From Methanomassiliicoccales archaeon (GTDB taxonomy: Archaea; Thermoplasmatota; Thermoplasmata; RBG-16-68-12; SOIM01): a stretch of 52,310 nt of DNA. The notes below the pieces were generated by a model that searched no databases, was not told the origin of the DNA, and was given only the letters and a program-made list of their open reading frames with translations. The position numbers and the translations under genes were made by a program. Numbering within the stretch: position 1 is the first letter of the stretch; the number at the start of each line of letters is the position of its first letter. The DNA is taken from positions 1 through 52,310 of the forward strand of contig JAUVGH010000013.1 in the NCBI GenBank assembly GCA_030593885.1, given 5' to 3'. Positions 40,063 to 47,992 of this stretch are shown piece by piece.

Positions 40063-41474
40063 TTCGAGCCGCCTCCTCTAGCAGCTTTGCATTTCCAAGA
40101 GTAGTTGACGAACCCTCCTCCGGTGTGAAGTCTCCTGAAGGTCAGGTCTACCAGCATGTCCACCTTCACTTCCTTCGCGTCAGTGTCGGTCATCTGTGAC
40201 AGTATCCTTCCGCCGCCCTCCAGATCGATGACCGCCATCGTTACCGGAGGCTCGGGTGTCGGGTAGTAATGCTCCTGGCTGTACGTGAAGATCTTTCCCT
40301 TCTTGGACAGTCTGACGTCCATGAACTCCTTTGCCGATTTGCAGTGGGGGCAGACCTTCAGTGCCAGCGTCATCACCTTGCCGCATCCGTTGCACTTTTT
40401 CCCATGCAGTCTAATGTTCAGCTCTTCCTCTCTTTTGAGGAGTGGGATGGACGTGAACGCCGTCTCCAGCTGATAGTTGCCGACCAGATTCCTGAAAGTG
40501 AGATACTTCGTGTACGAACCTATTGATCTCCTCCCTTTCTCGACTTCATTAAGCGAGGCGTTCTCATTGTCCTCGATGAACTTGGTGGCCCTAATGGCGA
40601 ACGCATCGGCACCGTCCCCATAGTTGGCGAAAAGTATCAGGTCGTCCGGCTTTGCCTCGTCAAGTGTGGCTGCCAGCATCATGAGCCCGTGGGCCGAACC
40701 GATCAAGCCGGTCTTCAGCATCAGCGTGTCCTGCACTTGTTCTTGCTGGAAACCGAGGTTCTTGGCTACGGTCATGTGACTCCTCCCGTCCGGGGAGAAG
40801 ATAACAGCCTTGGAGAAATCCTCGACGCGGTAGTTGCCGTCCTCGAAGAGCCCCTCAATGGCGTTCATCATGTTCCTTCCGTAGTGCTCTGTCCGCGAAT
40901 ACCGCACATCGTCGTGGCGCAGGAACTGGTCATCCTGCTTTCTCCAAACATCCGGCAGTCCGTCGTAAACTGAGTGATAGTCCACTATGTCCGCTATCGG
41001 GTTACCCTTGCCGATCAGGAATGCTGCCGCGCCGTCCCCAAGGAATGGCTCTAAGTAAGAACCTGGCTCAGCCATCCTGCTGTCCGAGGCCACCATCACG
41101 ATGTTGGTCTTCGAACCTGATGAAATAGTGTCAAATGCGACCTTCAGTCCGTTGGACCCAGATCGAAGGGAAGAGCCTATGTCCATCGTGAAAGCATCTC
41201 TGTTGAGGTCCAGCGCTGTCGCGATGACCGACGCGTTCATCTTCTCTGCATATGGAGCTGTCGTTGATGAGAAATATAGGCCGTCTATGATGCCCGCTCC
41301 CAGATCCTTGAGGCACTCCAGGGAGGCTGCCACTGCCATGGTCAGGCTGTCCTCATCGTAGCTGGAGACCACCTTGGTACCCTTTCCCGCAGGTCTCCCC
41401 CAGGCTTTCTGAAGGACATCTCCGGACATCTGGTAGTTGGGAAGGTATACTCCGTACGAGATTATTCCAGCCAT
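40059..41474 (-). CDS. HMG-CoA-synthase-like protein fused to DUF35 zinc ribbon, catalytic Cys absent
   Basis: 471 residues. Residues 1 to about 340 have the archaeal HMG-CoA synthase/thiolase fold (GIISYGVYLPNYQM start, GDGAAAFLIG, LANYGDGADA-like end). Residues 350-471 are a DUF35 module with C361, C364, C375 and C378 and an OB-fold. The catalytic cysteine normally found in an E-F-A-C-K-A-G context is missing: the aligned stretch reads DIGSSLRSGSNG (98-109) with Leu/Ser there. It therefore probably does not do HMG-CoA synthesis. It may act as scaffold or substrate carrier for the adjacent thiolase, as DUF35 partners do. Its ATG is 9 nt from the SDR gene. Confidence 0.78.
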   Translation of the reverse strand: MAGIISYGVYLPNYQMSGDVLQKAWGRPAGKGTKVVSSYDEDSLTMAVAASLECLKDLGAGIIDGLYFSSTTAPYAEKMNASVIATALDLNRDAFTMDIGSSLRSGSNGLKVAFDTISSGSKTNIVMVASDSRMAEPGSYLEPFLGDGAAAFLIGKGNPIADIVDYHSVYDGLPDVWRKQDDQFLRHDDVRYSRTEHYGRNMMNAIEGLFEDGNYRVEDFSKAVIFSPDGRSHMTVAKNLGFQQEQVQDTLMLKTGLIGSAHGLMMLAATLDEAKPDDLILFANYGDGADAFAIRATKFIEDNENASLNEVEKGRRSIGSYTKYLTFRNLVGNYQLETAFTSIPLLKREEELNIRLHGKKCNGCGKVMTLALKVCPHCKSAKEFMDVRLSKKGKIFTYSQEHYYPTPEPPVTMAVIDLEGGGRILSQMTDTDAKEVKVDMLVDLTFRRLHTGGGFVNYSWKCKAARGGGSK

Positions 41475-41483
41475 GTGCTCTCC

Positions 41484-42227
41484 TCAGAACCCCACGCTTA
41501 TCCCGCCGTCCACGAATATGACCTGGCCTGTGATGTAGGCCGCTTCTTCCGACGCCAGGAAAAGGTGCGCGTTGGCCAGTTCCTCCGGTTCTGCGAACCT
41601 TCTCAGTGGTATCTTCTTCATGAACATCTCGGCGATCTCATCAGGCATTTTCGCCAGCATTGGGGTCTTGGTTGCTCCTGGTGATATGCAGTTTACAGTG
41701 ATACCGTATCTAGCGAATTCCAGCGCTAATGTCTTGGTCAATCCCATCACGCCCGCCTTGGAAGCGGAGTAGTTGGCCTGGCCGACGTTGCCCAGTGCGC
41801 CTATGGATGCGGTGTTGATTATCCTTCCGTAGTTCTGCTCCATCATTGGTCTCGCGGCCGACTGGGAGCACAGGAACGTCCCTTTCAGATTCACTTCCAG
41901 CACTTGGTCCCACTGTTCCTCGGTCATCTTCTTGGTCATCGCGTCCTTGTTGATGCCCGCGTTGTTTATCAGAATGTCAACTCTTCCGAACTGATCCAGC
42001 GTTGCGGCCACCATCCCGTCCACCTCATCCTTCTTGACTATGTTGGCTTGATGAACGAGCGCTTCTCCTCCTTTCTCCTTGACCGCTTCTGCGACCTTGT
42101 TGGCGCCTTCCATGACGACATCCACGATGGCGACCTTGGCCCCTTCTTCCACGAATCTCAGCACGGTGGCCTCTCCGATCCCGCTTCCACCACCTGTTAC
42201 TATGGCAACTCTGTCCTTTAATCTCAC
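41484..42227 (-). CDS. SDR-family 3-hydroxyacyl-CoA dehydrogenase (second copy)
   Basis: A 247-residue short-chain dehydrogenase. It has VTGGGSGIGEAT at the N-terminus, NNAG near 88, Ser and YSASK at about 140-158, and GQVIFVDGGISVGF at the end. It starts at GTG 42227 behind GGGAGG, within 4 nt of the hydratase stop; an upstream ATG at 42260 would lie inside that gene. It is likely the NAD-dependent beta-hydroxyacyl-CoA step between the MaoC hydratase and the thiolase of the same operon. Confidence 0.83.
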   Translation of the reverse strand: MRLKDRVAIVTGGGSGIGEATVLRFVEEGAKVAIVDVVMEGANKVAEAVKEKGGEALVHQANIVKKDEVDGMVAATLDQFGRVDILINNAGINKDAMTKKMTEEQWDQVLEVNLKGTFLCSQSAARPMMEQNYGRIINTASIGALGNVGQANYSASKAGVMGLTKTLALEFARYGITVNCISPGATKTPMLAKMPDEIAEMFMKKIPLRRFAEPEELANAHLFLASEEAAYITGQVIFVDGGISVGF

Positions 42228-42685
42228 GAACTCGCCTCCCTCTGAAGCATGATGACCCACTGGCCTTCTACGACCGATTCGTCTTTCTGATTGAGCGTTG
42301 AAACGTCAAAGGTGATTACTCCCTTGTCCGGCTTGCTGGTCTCCTTCTTCTCCGCCACCTTGAGAACGGTGTGGATGGTGTCCCCGAACCTGACCGCACC
42401 AGTGTACTTGAAGCTCATGCTGAGGAGCGCTATCGTCGTACCCTCGAAGATGCCCAACTGATTTGCCTGACCCGTCGAAACCGCCACGGCCAGCAGTCCA
42501 TGCGCGATCCTGCCCCCGAAGGGTGTTCCTTTTCCGTGTTCTTCGTCCGTGTGCAACGGATTGAAGTCGCCTGATAGACCGGCGAACGTCGAAACATCCC
42601 CCTCGGTTATCGTCCTGGATGCAGTGGTGAACTCCTGCCCAACATCGAACTCGTCGAACTTCTTTCCCTTGAACTTGTATGTCAT
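42224..42685 (-). CDS. MaoC-like (R)-specific enoyl-CoA hydratase
   Basis: A 153-residue hot-dog-fold hydratase. The hydratase-2 motif reads SGDFNPLHTDEEHGKGTPFGGRIAHGLL, in two parts, with catalytic Asp and His present. It adds water to 2-enoyl-CoA to give the (R)-3-hydroxy product. ATG 42685 is preferred to 42712, which overlaps the dehydrogenase gene. It has 4-nt overlap with the SDR behind it. Use of a MaoC rather than a crotonase hydratase suggests (R)-stereochemistry, matching its FabG-like SDR partner. Confidence 0.83.
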   Translation of the reverse strand: MTYKFKGKKFDEFDVGQEFTTASRTITEGDVSTFAGLSGDFNPLHTDEEHGKGTPFGGRIAHGLLAVAVSTGQANQLGIFEGTTIALLSMSFKYTGAVRFGDTIHTVLKVAEKKETSKPDKGVITFDVSTLNQKDESVVEGQWVIMLQREASS

Positions 42686-42689
42686 TCTA

Positions 42690-43829
42690 TCACAACCCCA
42701 GCTCTCTTCCAATGATCAGTTTGAGGATCTCGGAGGTGCCTCCTCCGATCAATAGGAACCTCGCATCCCTCAACAGTATCTGGATGGGATATTCCATCGA
42801 GAATCCGTAGCTCGCAAACACCCTTGAAGCGTCATCTGTGGCCTTGACGGCCATCTCTGTCGCGAACAGCTTTGCCATCGCCGATTCCTTTCCACATTCC
42901 TTGCCCTGGTCCAACATCGATGCGGTGTTGTACACCAGAAGCCTGGCCGCTTGCAACTCTGTGGCTACATCAGCCAGTTTCATCCTTATCGCCTGGAACT
43001 TCCCTATCGGTCTTCCGAACTGAACACGCTCGTTCGCATACTTGACTGCCATATCCAGTGCCGAGCGACCGAGGCCAAGAGCCAATGCGCCTGTCATGAT
43101 GCGTATCTCTGCCAGGATCGCCATTAGGGAATCGTATCCCGTTCCTTCCTCTCCCAGCCGGTTCTCACCAGGTATGCGGCAGTCCTCGAAGGACAATTCT
43201 GCCGTTTCAGTCCCTCTCAGTCCGAGCTTCTGTATGTCCTTTCCAATTGTGAATCCAGGTGTGTCCCTCTCGACCAAGAAGAAATCCACGCCTTTCAGCT
43301 TCTTCTCCTTGTCAGTGACCGCCATTACAGTGAAGAAATCAGCGACCTGTGCATTGGTGGCCCAGGTCTTGGTGCCGTTGAGAACGTATCCATCGCCGTC
43401 TTTCACTGCGCTTGTCCTGATCGAACCCAGGTCCGATCCCGAATCCGGTTCTGTGAGGGCGAATGCTCCTATCTTTTCTCCTTTGAGCGCCGGGACGATG
43501 AACTTCTGTCTCTGCTCCTCCGTTCCGTGATTGAATGGAAAATGAGTGCTCTGCATCGCCTGCATCATGACTCCCGCTGCAAAGCTCAGTGAACCTCTGG
43601 CCAGTTCCTCACAAAGAATGCAGAACATGATGCTGTCGCCATCGGTCCCTCCGTACTCCGTCGGATACCTCAGGCCGAAATAACCGAGGTCACCAGCCTT
43701 CTTGAAGAGCTCATGTGGGAACTTCCCCTTCTCGTCTATCTCCATCGCGACAGGAAGAACTTCGTTCTCGACGAATCTCTCCAAGCTCTTTCGGAATAAC
43801 TCATGTTCCTCATCGAAATCGAAGTCCAT
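42690..43829 (-). CDS. Acyl-CoA dehydrogenase
   Basis: A 379-residue FAD enzyme. It has FALTEPDSGSDLGSIRTSA near 135-155, VFASYGFSMEYPIQILLRDAR, and GTSEILKLIIGRELGL at the end. The usual short-chain catalytic Glu just before GT (YEGT) is Gly here (LIGGGTSEI, about 362-366). As in isovaleryl-type enzymes, the base would have to come from another helix; an AEIR segment near 245 is a candidate. It removes two hydrogens to form the 2-enoyl-CoA. First gene of the eight-gene minus-strand operon. The upstream G-rich stretch is weak as ribosome site. Confidence 0.85.
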   Translation of the reverse strand: MDFDFDEEHELFRKSLERFVENEVLPVAMEIDEKGKFPHELFKKAGDLGYFGLRYPTEYGGTDGDSIMFCILCEELARGSLSFAAGVMMQAMQSTHFPFNHGTEEQRQKFIVPALKGEKIGAFALTEPDSGSDLGSIRTSAVKDGDGYVLNGTKTWATNAQVADFFTVMAVTDKEKKLKGVDFFLVERDTPGFTIGKDIQKLGLRGTETAELSFEDCRIPGENRLGEEGTGYDSLMAILAEIRIMTGALALGLGRSALDMAVKYANERVQFGRPIGKFQAIRMKLADVATELQAARLLVYNTASMLDQGKECGKESAMAKLFATEMAVKATDDASRVFASYGFSMEYPIQILLRDARFLLIGGGTSEILKLIIGRELGL

Positions 43830-43924
43830 TGTGAAGCCCCTTTTCCCACTTCGAGAGGACGCTCCAAAACGTACTGGCTATTTCAGACCTCCTCTCCCCT
43901 TTACCAACGTCTGCGAAATCTGGA

Positions 43925-44230
43925 ATGCAGTATAAAATGGTTGTTGCGTGTGGTTTCTGGGTTAATGTTACTGAAGATTCAAATCTCACTGCCGCAGGAA
44001 ATGTGCCATCACCAACCCCTGCCAACTTGATGACTGGTTGGAATCTAATCGGTTATTCAGACCATGGGCAGATATGCACAGCTGCCGAATTCAAGAACAT
44101 CACAGGCGCGGTAAGGGTAGAGGAATACGATCCAATGAGCCCACCTTTCTACACAAGAGAACTGAACGATTCTGAAACATTCGTGGTCGGTCATGCCTAC
44201 TGGGCGTGGGTGCTCGAGAGCACCTCTTGA
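43925..44230 (+). pseudogene. Remnant of a secreted 'GWNLIGY' surface protein
   Basis: 101 codons from ATG 43925. The sequence GFWVNVTEDSNLTAAG followed by LMTGWNLIGYSD and a C-terminal AYWAWVLES closely matches a repeated C-terminal domain of large secreted proteins in Thermoplasmata. There it follows hundreds of residues and a signal peptide. Here neither exists: the frame is open only back to a TGA at 43832 and shows no recognisable upstream domain. It is probably the stump of a deleted gene, or a very small secreted-type protein without a leader. Confidence 0.5.
43927..43940 (-). promoter_or_regulatory. Possible TATA box for the beta-oxidation operon
   Basis: On the minus strand CCATTTTATACTGC lies about 100 nt upstream of the acyl-CoA dehydrogenase ATG. 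It implies a leader of about 75 nt, long for this window, so the assignment is weak. It sits inside the surface-protein remnant. Confidence 0.3.
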
Positions 44231-44282
44231 GTGACTAGACTCAGATGTAAAGGGTCTTAAGTTCCTCGCTCGATTTGGTGTC

Positions 44283-44735
44283 GTGGTTTCCGAAGAGGAT
44301 TTGAATCAAGATTCTGAAGGATATGAGTTCCTGACGAAGTTCGGCATAGGAGAAGTGAAGAAGATTTATCTCAAAGTGGCCAAGACTGGCACAACAAGGG
44401 ACGTGCATTGTCCAGAGACTTTCGAGGAAGGTGTCAGACTCCCAAATCTGATTGATGAGTTCGGAGAGGGGTTCAAGGAGAGACTTGGCAGTCGACTTCC
44501 ATGTACTAACATAGCCGCTTGGGCCTTTCATTTCTTCACTTTCAATCAGCCATTGAAGAACTGCAATCATCGGACCGGACTGGAGATCATGAAGATTGTC
44601 CTGTTGGCCTTTCGGAAGAAACTAACCATAGAATCCAACGAAGAACTCCTTGAAGTTCTTGAGAATTTCGAGAGAAAACACACGCCTGCCACTGAGATCC
44701 AAGAATGGCTGAGTCAGAACCTATCGGCTATTTGA
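44283..44735 (+). CDS. Degenerate Fic/Doc-like protein
   Basis: 150 residues from GTG 44283. Residues around 92-140 read NQPLKNCNHRTGLEIMKIVL, followed by KKLTIESNEELLEVLENFER. This is the layout of a Fic/Doc motif (HPFx(D/E)GNxRT) and its following helix, but the catalytic His is Gln and the acidic residue and glycine are Asn and Cys. N and RT are kept. It is thus unlikely to AMPylate and may be an inactivated or repurposed member. A helical C-terminus follows. The 3' end overlaps a tiny convergent gene by 22 nt. The assignment is tentative. Confidence 0.45.
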   Translation: MVSEEDLNQDSEGYEFLTKFGIGEVKKIYLKVAKTGTTRDVHCPETFEEGVRLPNLIDEFGEGFKERLGSRLPCTNIAAWAFHFFTFNQPLKNCNHRTGLEIMKIVLLAFRKKLTIESNEELLEVLENFERKHTPATEIQEWLSQNLSAI

Positions 44736-44812
44736 TTCAATAGCTCTCTGTCTTCTTCAATGAGCTCGTGCAGGTATTCTTCAAAGAGCTTCTCAAACTC
44801 CTGGTCTGACAT
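44714..44812 (-). CDS. 32-residue acidic helical microprotein
   Basis: On the minus strand ATG 44812 opens a 32-residue frame, MSDQEFEKLFEEYLHELIEE followed by DRELLNQIADRF, a single amphipathic acidic helix. A TATA-like GGTTTATACAG is centred about 31 nt upstream, right for a short-leader archaeal transcript, with AGGAT just before the ATG. It converges on and slightly overlaps the Fic-like gene. It might be a toxin-neutralising helix or the remnant of a longer protein. No database support can be given. Confidence 0.4.
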   Translation of the reverse strand: MSDQEFEKLFEEYLHELIEEDRELLNQIADRF

Positions 44813-44837
44813 ATCCTATTCAACTCTCTTGTTTGTA

Positions 44838-44849
44838 TCTGTATAAACC
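44838..44849 (-). promoter_or_regulatory. TATA box for the microprotein
   Basis: Minus-strand GGTTTATACAGA; its centre is about 31 nt before ATG 44812. The surrounding GTTTGTATCTGTATAAAC (44831-44848) is nearly palindromic. Confidence 0.4.
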
Positions 44850-44929
44850 AATGCCTGGGGTGTGTATTAATAGTTTTCTTCCCGAGACGTGGAATGAGCA
44901 AATCTAAAGCCAGATTCTGAGAAATGCAG

Positions 44930-44938
44930 CTTATACAA
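44930..44938 (+). promoter_or_regulatory. TATA box for the beta-helix surface protein
   Basis: CTTATACAA is centred 30 nt before ATG 44964 and 66 nt before ATG 45000. With standard spacing the transcript would begin near 44960, so 44964 would be leaderless and 45000 would have a leader of about 40 nt. Confidence 0.45.
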
Positions 44939-44999
44939 AGAGTGAACCAGAAAGAATATTTACATGAAATGTGCTACGAAGTCTGAGGATGCTTGGGAC

Positions 45000-47897
45000 A
45001 TGAATGAGAGAAAACGGTGCTTGACAGTCAGTGTTCTTCTCACCCTTACTTGCTTCAGCTACGCTCTGTCAGTTCTACCTGACAGTGTAAGCGCAACCAC
45101 CCATTACGTAGGCGGAGCTGGCCCCGGAAACTACACGACCATCCAGGCAGCAGTCGATAACACGAATCCTGGTGATACGGTGTACGTGTTCAGCGGAACA
45201 TATCCTGAGTACGTTCGCATCTACACTCCCCTCTCCCTCGTTGGTGAGAACAGAGACACGACCATAATCGGTGGAAACTACGAACGGAGCGGAATGGTGA
45301 TCCAGGCTGATTGGGTCAATGTGACTGGATTCACTCTGACTAAGAATGATGATTGGGTCTCGGCAATATCATTGATGTACGCGGAGAACTGCTCAATATC
45401 CAATAACAGTGTCTCTCATTTCATGGATGGTGTGAGTCTCTATGAATCACATAATAACTCCATCATGAACAACATAATAATCTCGAGCAATTCAACTGGA
45501 ATGGACCTCCATAGGTCCAATGACAACCTGATTTCTGGCAACAACATATCGTGGAGTAACTACTATGGGATTGGGCTAATTCGTTCCAGTCGGAATACCT
45601 TCACCAACAATACATTGGTTGAGAACGGTTTCTTGGTCTACAGTAGCGATGTTGAACATTGGAACACCCATACAATAGACTCATCCAATTCTGTCAACGG
45701 GAAGCCTGTACGGTATTGGAAGAACGCCACTAACGGAACTGTACCTTCAGATGCTGGTCAGGTGATATTGGGCAATTGTACGGGCGTGGTCGTGGAGAAT
45801 CAGTACATTAGTAACGCGACCGTGGGGATTATAATTGGCCTCTCATCCGGTAATTTCATTTCGAACAACACAGTCTTGTCCAATATTATGTGGGGCATCC
45901 ACTTTGTTTACTCTGACGAGAACTTCGTGATCAATAATACTGCAGCGTACAATGGAGATGGTTTTGAGCTGGATGACTCCAATAACAACATCTTCGTTGA
46001 TAACACAGCATCATTCAGCAATTGGGATGGGTTCTACCTTGAGAAGTCGCATAACAACACTCTTTCTGGTAATATTGTGTCAAATAACAACATGTCAGGG
46101 ATTGCTGTCTGGGAATCAATCAATGGTAAATTCTCCACGAACTCGATGTTAGAGAATGGAATCGTGTTGTTCGGCAATTCTCTTGAGTTCTGGAACACTC
46201 ACATTATTGACACATCTAACACGGTCAATGGCAAACCCGTCCACTATTGGAAGAACGTCACTGGCGGAACAATCCCGTCCGGTGCGGGACAGGTTATCCT
46301 TGCTAACTGTACTGGTACGATTGTGGAGAATCAGAATGTCAGTAAAGGTGACATAGGGGTTGCCACCGCCTATTCCTCAAACCTCGAGATTACGAGCAAT
46401 ATTGTTAACTGGAACACAGGAAACGGGATCTACTTGTTCTATACCGACCACAGCCACATCACTGATAACAGTGCTTCTTACACAAGTGGATACGGCATCA
46501 CCCTCTACCAATCGGACGACAACACTCTGGACAATAATGGGGCCGGGGGCAACTCATATGGAATGTATCTGACTGGTTCCGACCGTAATGATATTCGCAA
46601 CAACTCCTTCTCAGGGAACACTCATGACGGCATCAGATTTGGCACATCCAACCACAATAACACAGTAGATGGCAATTCCATGTCTGGAAACGATGAGAAT
46701 GGCATCCATTTCTACTCGACAGGGAATCTGAACAATGTGATATCCAACAACACTCTGAGAAACAGCGATATGAATGGGCTTCTTCTGAATCACTCCAAGA
46801 GCAACTTCATCATCGACAACCTATTTCTCTATAACGACGAGGTGGGGATTCTCATCTGGAATAGCCATGAGAACACTATTGCCAGGAATGGGTTCAGCGA
46901 TAGCAAAGCAAGCATCTCCCTCTACTCATCCTCTGAGAACTTACTATATCACAATCGCCTCAGTTATGCATTCGACGACGGTACGAACTTCTGGAATAGT
47001 AGCTACCCTGATGGAGGTAACTTCTGGGCTTCCTATAACGGAGATGATGCGTTCAGTGGTCCTAACCAAGATCAGGCTGGTAGCGACGGAATTGGTGATG
47101 TGTCGTTTGATATTCCAGGGGCATCTAACAGAGACTGGTATCCTCTCATGGAATTCGATATCCCCTCTTCCCCCTCGGAACCGTGGGATTTTCAGGCTTT
47201 GCCAGGAAATGGAGAGGTAGTGCTGACGTGGCTCGAGCCTTTGTGGAACGGCGGACGTCCGACTCTCCATTATACTGTCTACAGGGGAGACGTTTCTGGC
47301 GGGGAGACAGAACTCGTCGAGGTTGGAGATGTCTTGACCTACATAGACAGTGGCCTGACGAACGGTCAAACATATTTCTATCAAGTCAGCGCGACTAATG
47401 TTTTTGGAGAAGGTCCCAGGTCAGGCGAGGCAAACGCGACACCCTTCAATGAAATCCCGATATGCACTATCACGTATCCGACCAATGGGAGCGTTGTATC
47501 AGGAACTTTCTTCCTGGATGGTACAGCTTCGGATTCTGATGGGACGGTGGAGAAGGTCGAGATGAAGATTGATGACGGCTCTTGGTTCGAGATTTACGGT
47601 ACCGAATTATGGACTCAACTATGGGCGTCTACCGATGTTTCTGACGGAAATCACACGATTTACTTCCGATCCTATGACGGTGAGGACTATTCCATTGTGG
47701 TGAACATGACGGTGAGGGTTGACAACTATGAACCACCTCCTCCGACTGAACCAGAAGACGCAATATGGATAGCAGTCGCCACTGCCGTCGCGGCCCTTCT
47801 AATCTTGCTTTCAATCGTATACTTCTTGTCTCGGAGGAGGAAGAAAGAACCAGAGGAAGACGAGATTGTCGACATAGAGGAGCCACCTTCTGAATGA
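45000..47897 (+). CDS. Secreted parallel beta-helix (NosD-like) protein with Fn3 and Ig-like domains and membrane anchor
   Basis: 965 residues from ATG 45000, chosen because MNERKRCLTVSVLLTLTCFS is a good signal peptide; ATG 44964 would add 12 polar residues. Residues about 30-700 are right-handed beta-helix repeats rich in N-N-x-I/L-x-x-N motifs. An internal duplication includes two copies of a block with WNTHxID, NGKPVxYWKN and AGQVIL (near 220-280 and 400-460). A fibronectin type III domain (about 722-815), an Ig-like domain (about 818-915), a membrane helix (about 922-945), a basic stop-transfer RRRKK and a short acidic PxEP tail follow. The role is likely carbohydrate binding or adhesion at the cell surface. 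Confidence 0.85.
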   Translation: MNERKRCLTVSVLLTLTCFSYALSVLPDSVSATTHYVGGAGPGNYTTIQAAVDNTNPGDTVYVFSGTYPEYVRIYTPLSLVGENRDTTIIGGNYERSGMVIQADWVNVTGFTLTKNDDWVSAISLMYAENCSISNNSVSHFMDGVSLYESHNNSIMNNIIISSNSTGMDLHRSNDNLISGNNISWSNYYGIGLIRSSRNTFTNNTLVENGFLVYSSDVEHWNTHTIDSSNSVNGKPVRYWKNATNGTVPSDAGQVILGNCTGVVVENQYISNATVGIIIGLSSGNFISNNTVLSNIMWGIHFVYSDENFVINNTAAYNGDGFELDDSNNNIFVDNTASFSNWDGFYLEKSHNNTLSGNIVSNNNMSGIAVWESINGKFSTNSMLENGIVLFGNSLEFWNTHIIDTSNTVNGKPVHYWKNVTGGTIPSGAGQVILANCTGTIVENQNVSKGDIGVATAYSSNLEITSNIVNWNTGNGIYLFYTDHSHITDNSASYTSGYGITLYQSDDNTLDNNGAGGNSYGMYLTGSDRNDIRNNSFSGNTHDGIRFGTSNHNNTVDGNSMSGNDENGIHFYSTGNLNNVISNNTLRNSDMNGLLLNHSKSNFIIDNLFLYNDEVGILIWNSHENTIARNGFSDSKASISLYSSSENLLYHNRLSYAFDDGTNFWNSSYPDGGNFWASYNGDDAFSGPNQDQAGSDGIGDVSFDIPGASNRDWYPLMEFDIPSSPSEPWDFQALPGNGEVVLTWLEPLWNGGRPTLHYTVYRGDVSGGETELVEVGDVLTYIDSGLTNGQTYFYQVSATNVFGEGPRSGEANATPFNEIPICTITYPTNGSVVSGTFFLDGTASDSDGTVEKVEMKIDDGSWFEIYGTELWTQLWASTDVSDGNHTIYFRSYDGEDYSIVVNMTVRVDNYEPPPPTEPEDAIWIAVATAVAALLILLSIVYFLSRRRKKEPEEDEIVDIEEPPSE

Positions 47898-47927
47898 GAA
47901 CTGTCAACTTCTCCATGCTCGGTTAAC

Positions 47928-47937
47928 TACAAATACC
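47928..47937 (+). promoter_or_regulatory. TATA-like box for hyuAB
   Basis: CTACAAATAC lies about 60 nt ahead of ATG 47993, with GGGGAGGAG immediately before the start. A leader of about 35 nt is predicted. Confidence 0.4.
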
Positions 47938-47992
47938 GACTTTCCTTTTCCAGAACCAACCCTTTCATAGCGTGATTCAGGGGAGGAGACCG

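Noticed and set aside
43925-44230. A complete small secreted protein gene
   Set aside because: No signal peptide, and the recognisable domain starts in mid-fold. A remnant explains it better, though the frame is intact.
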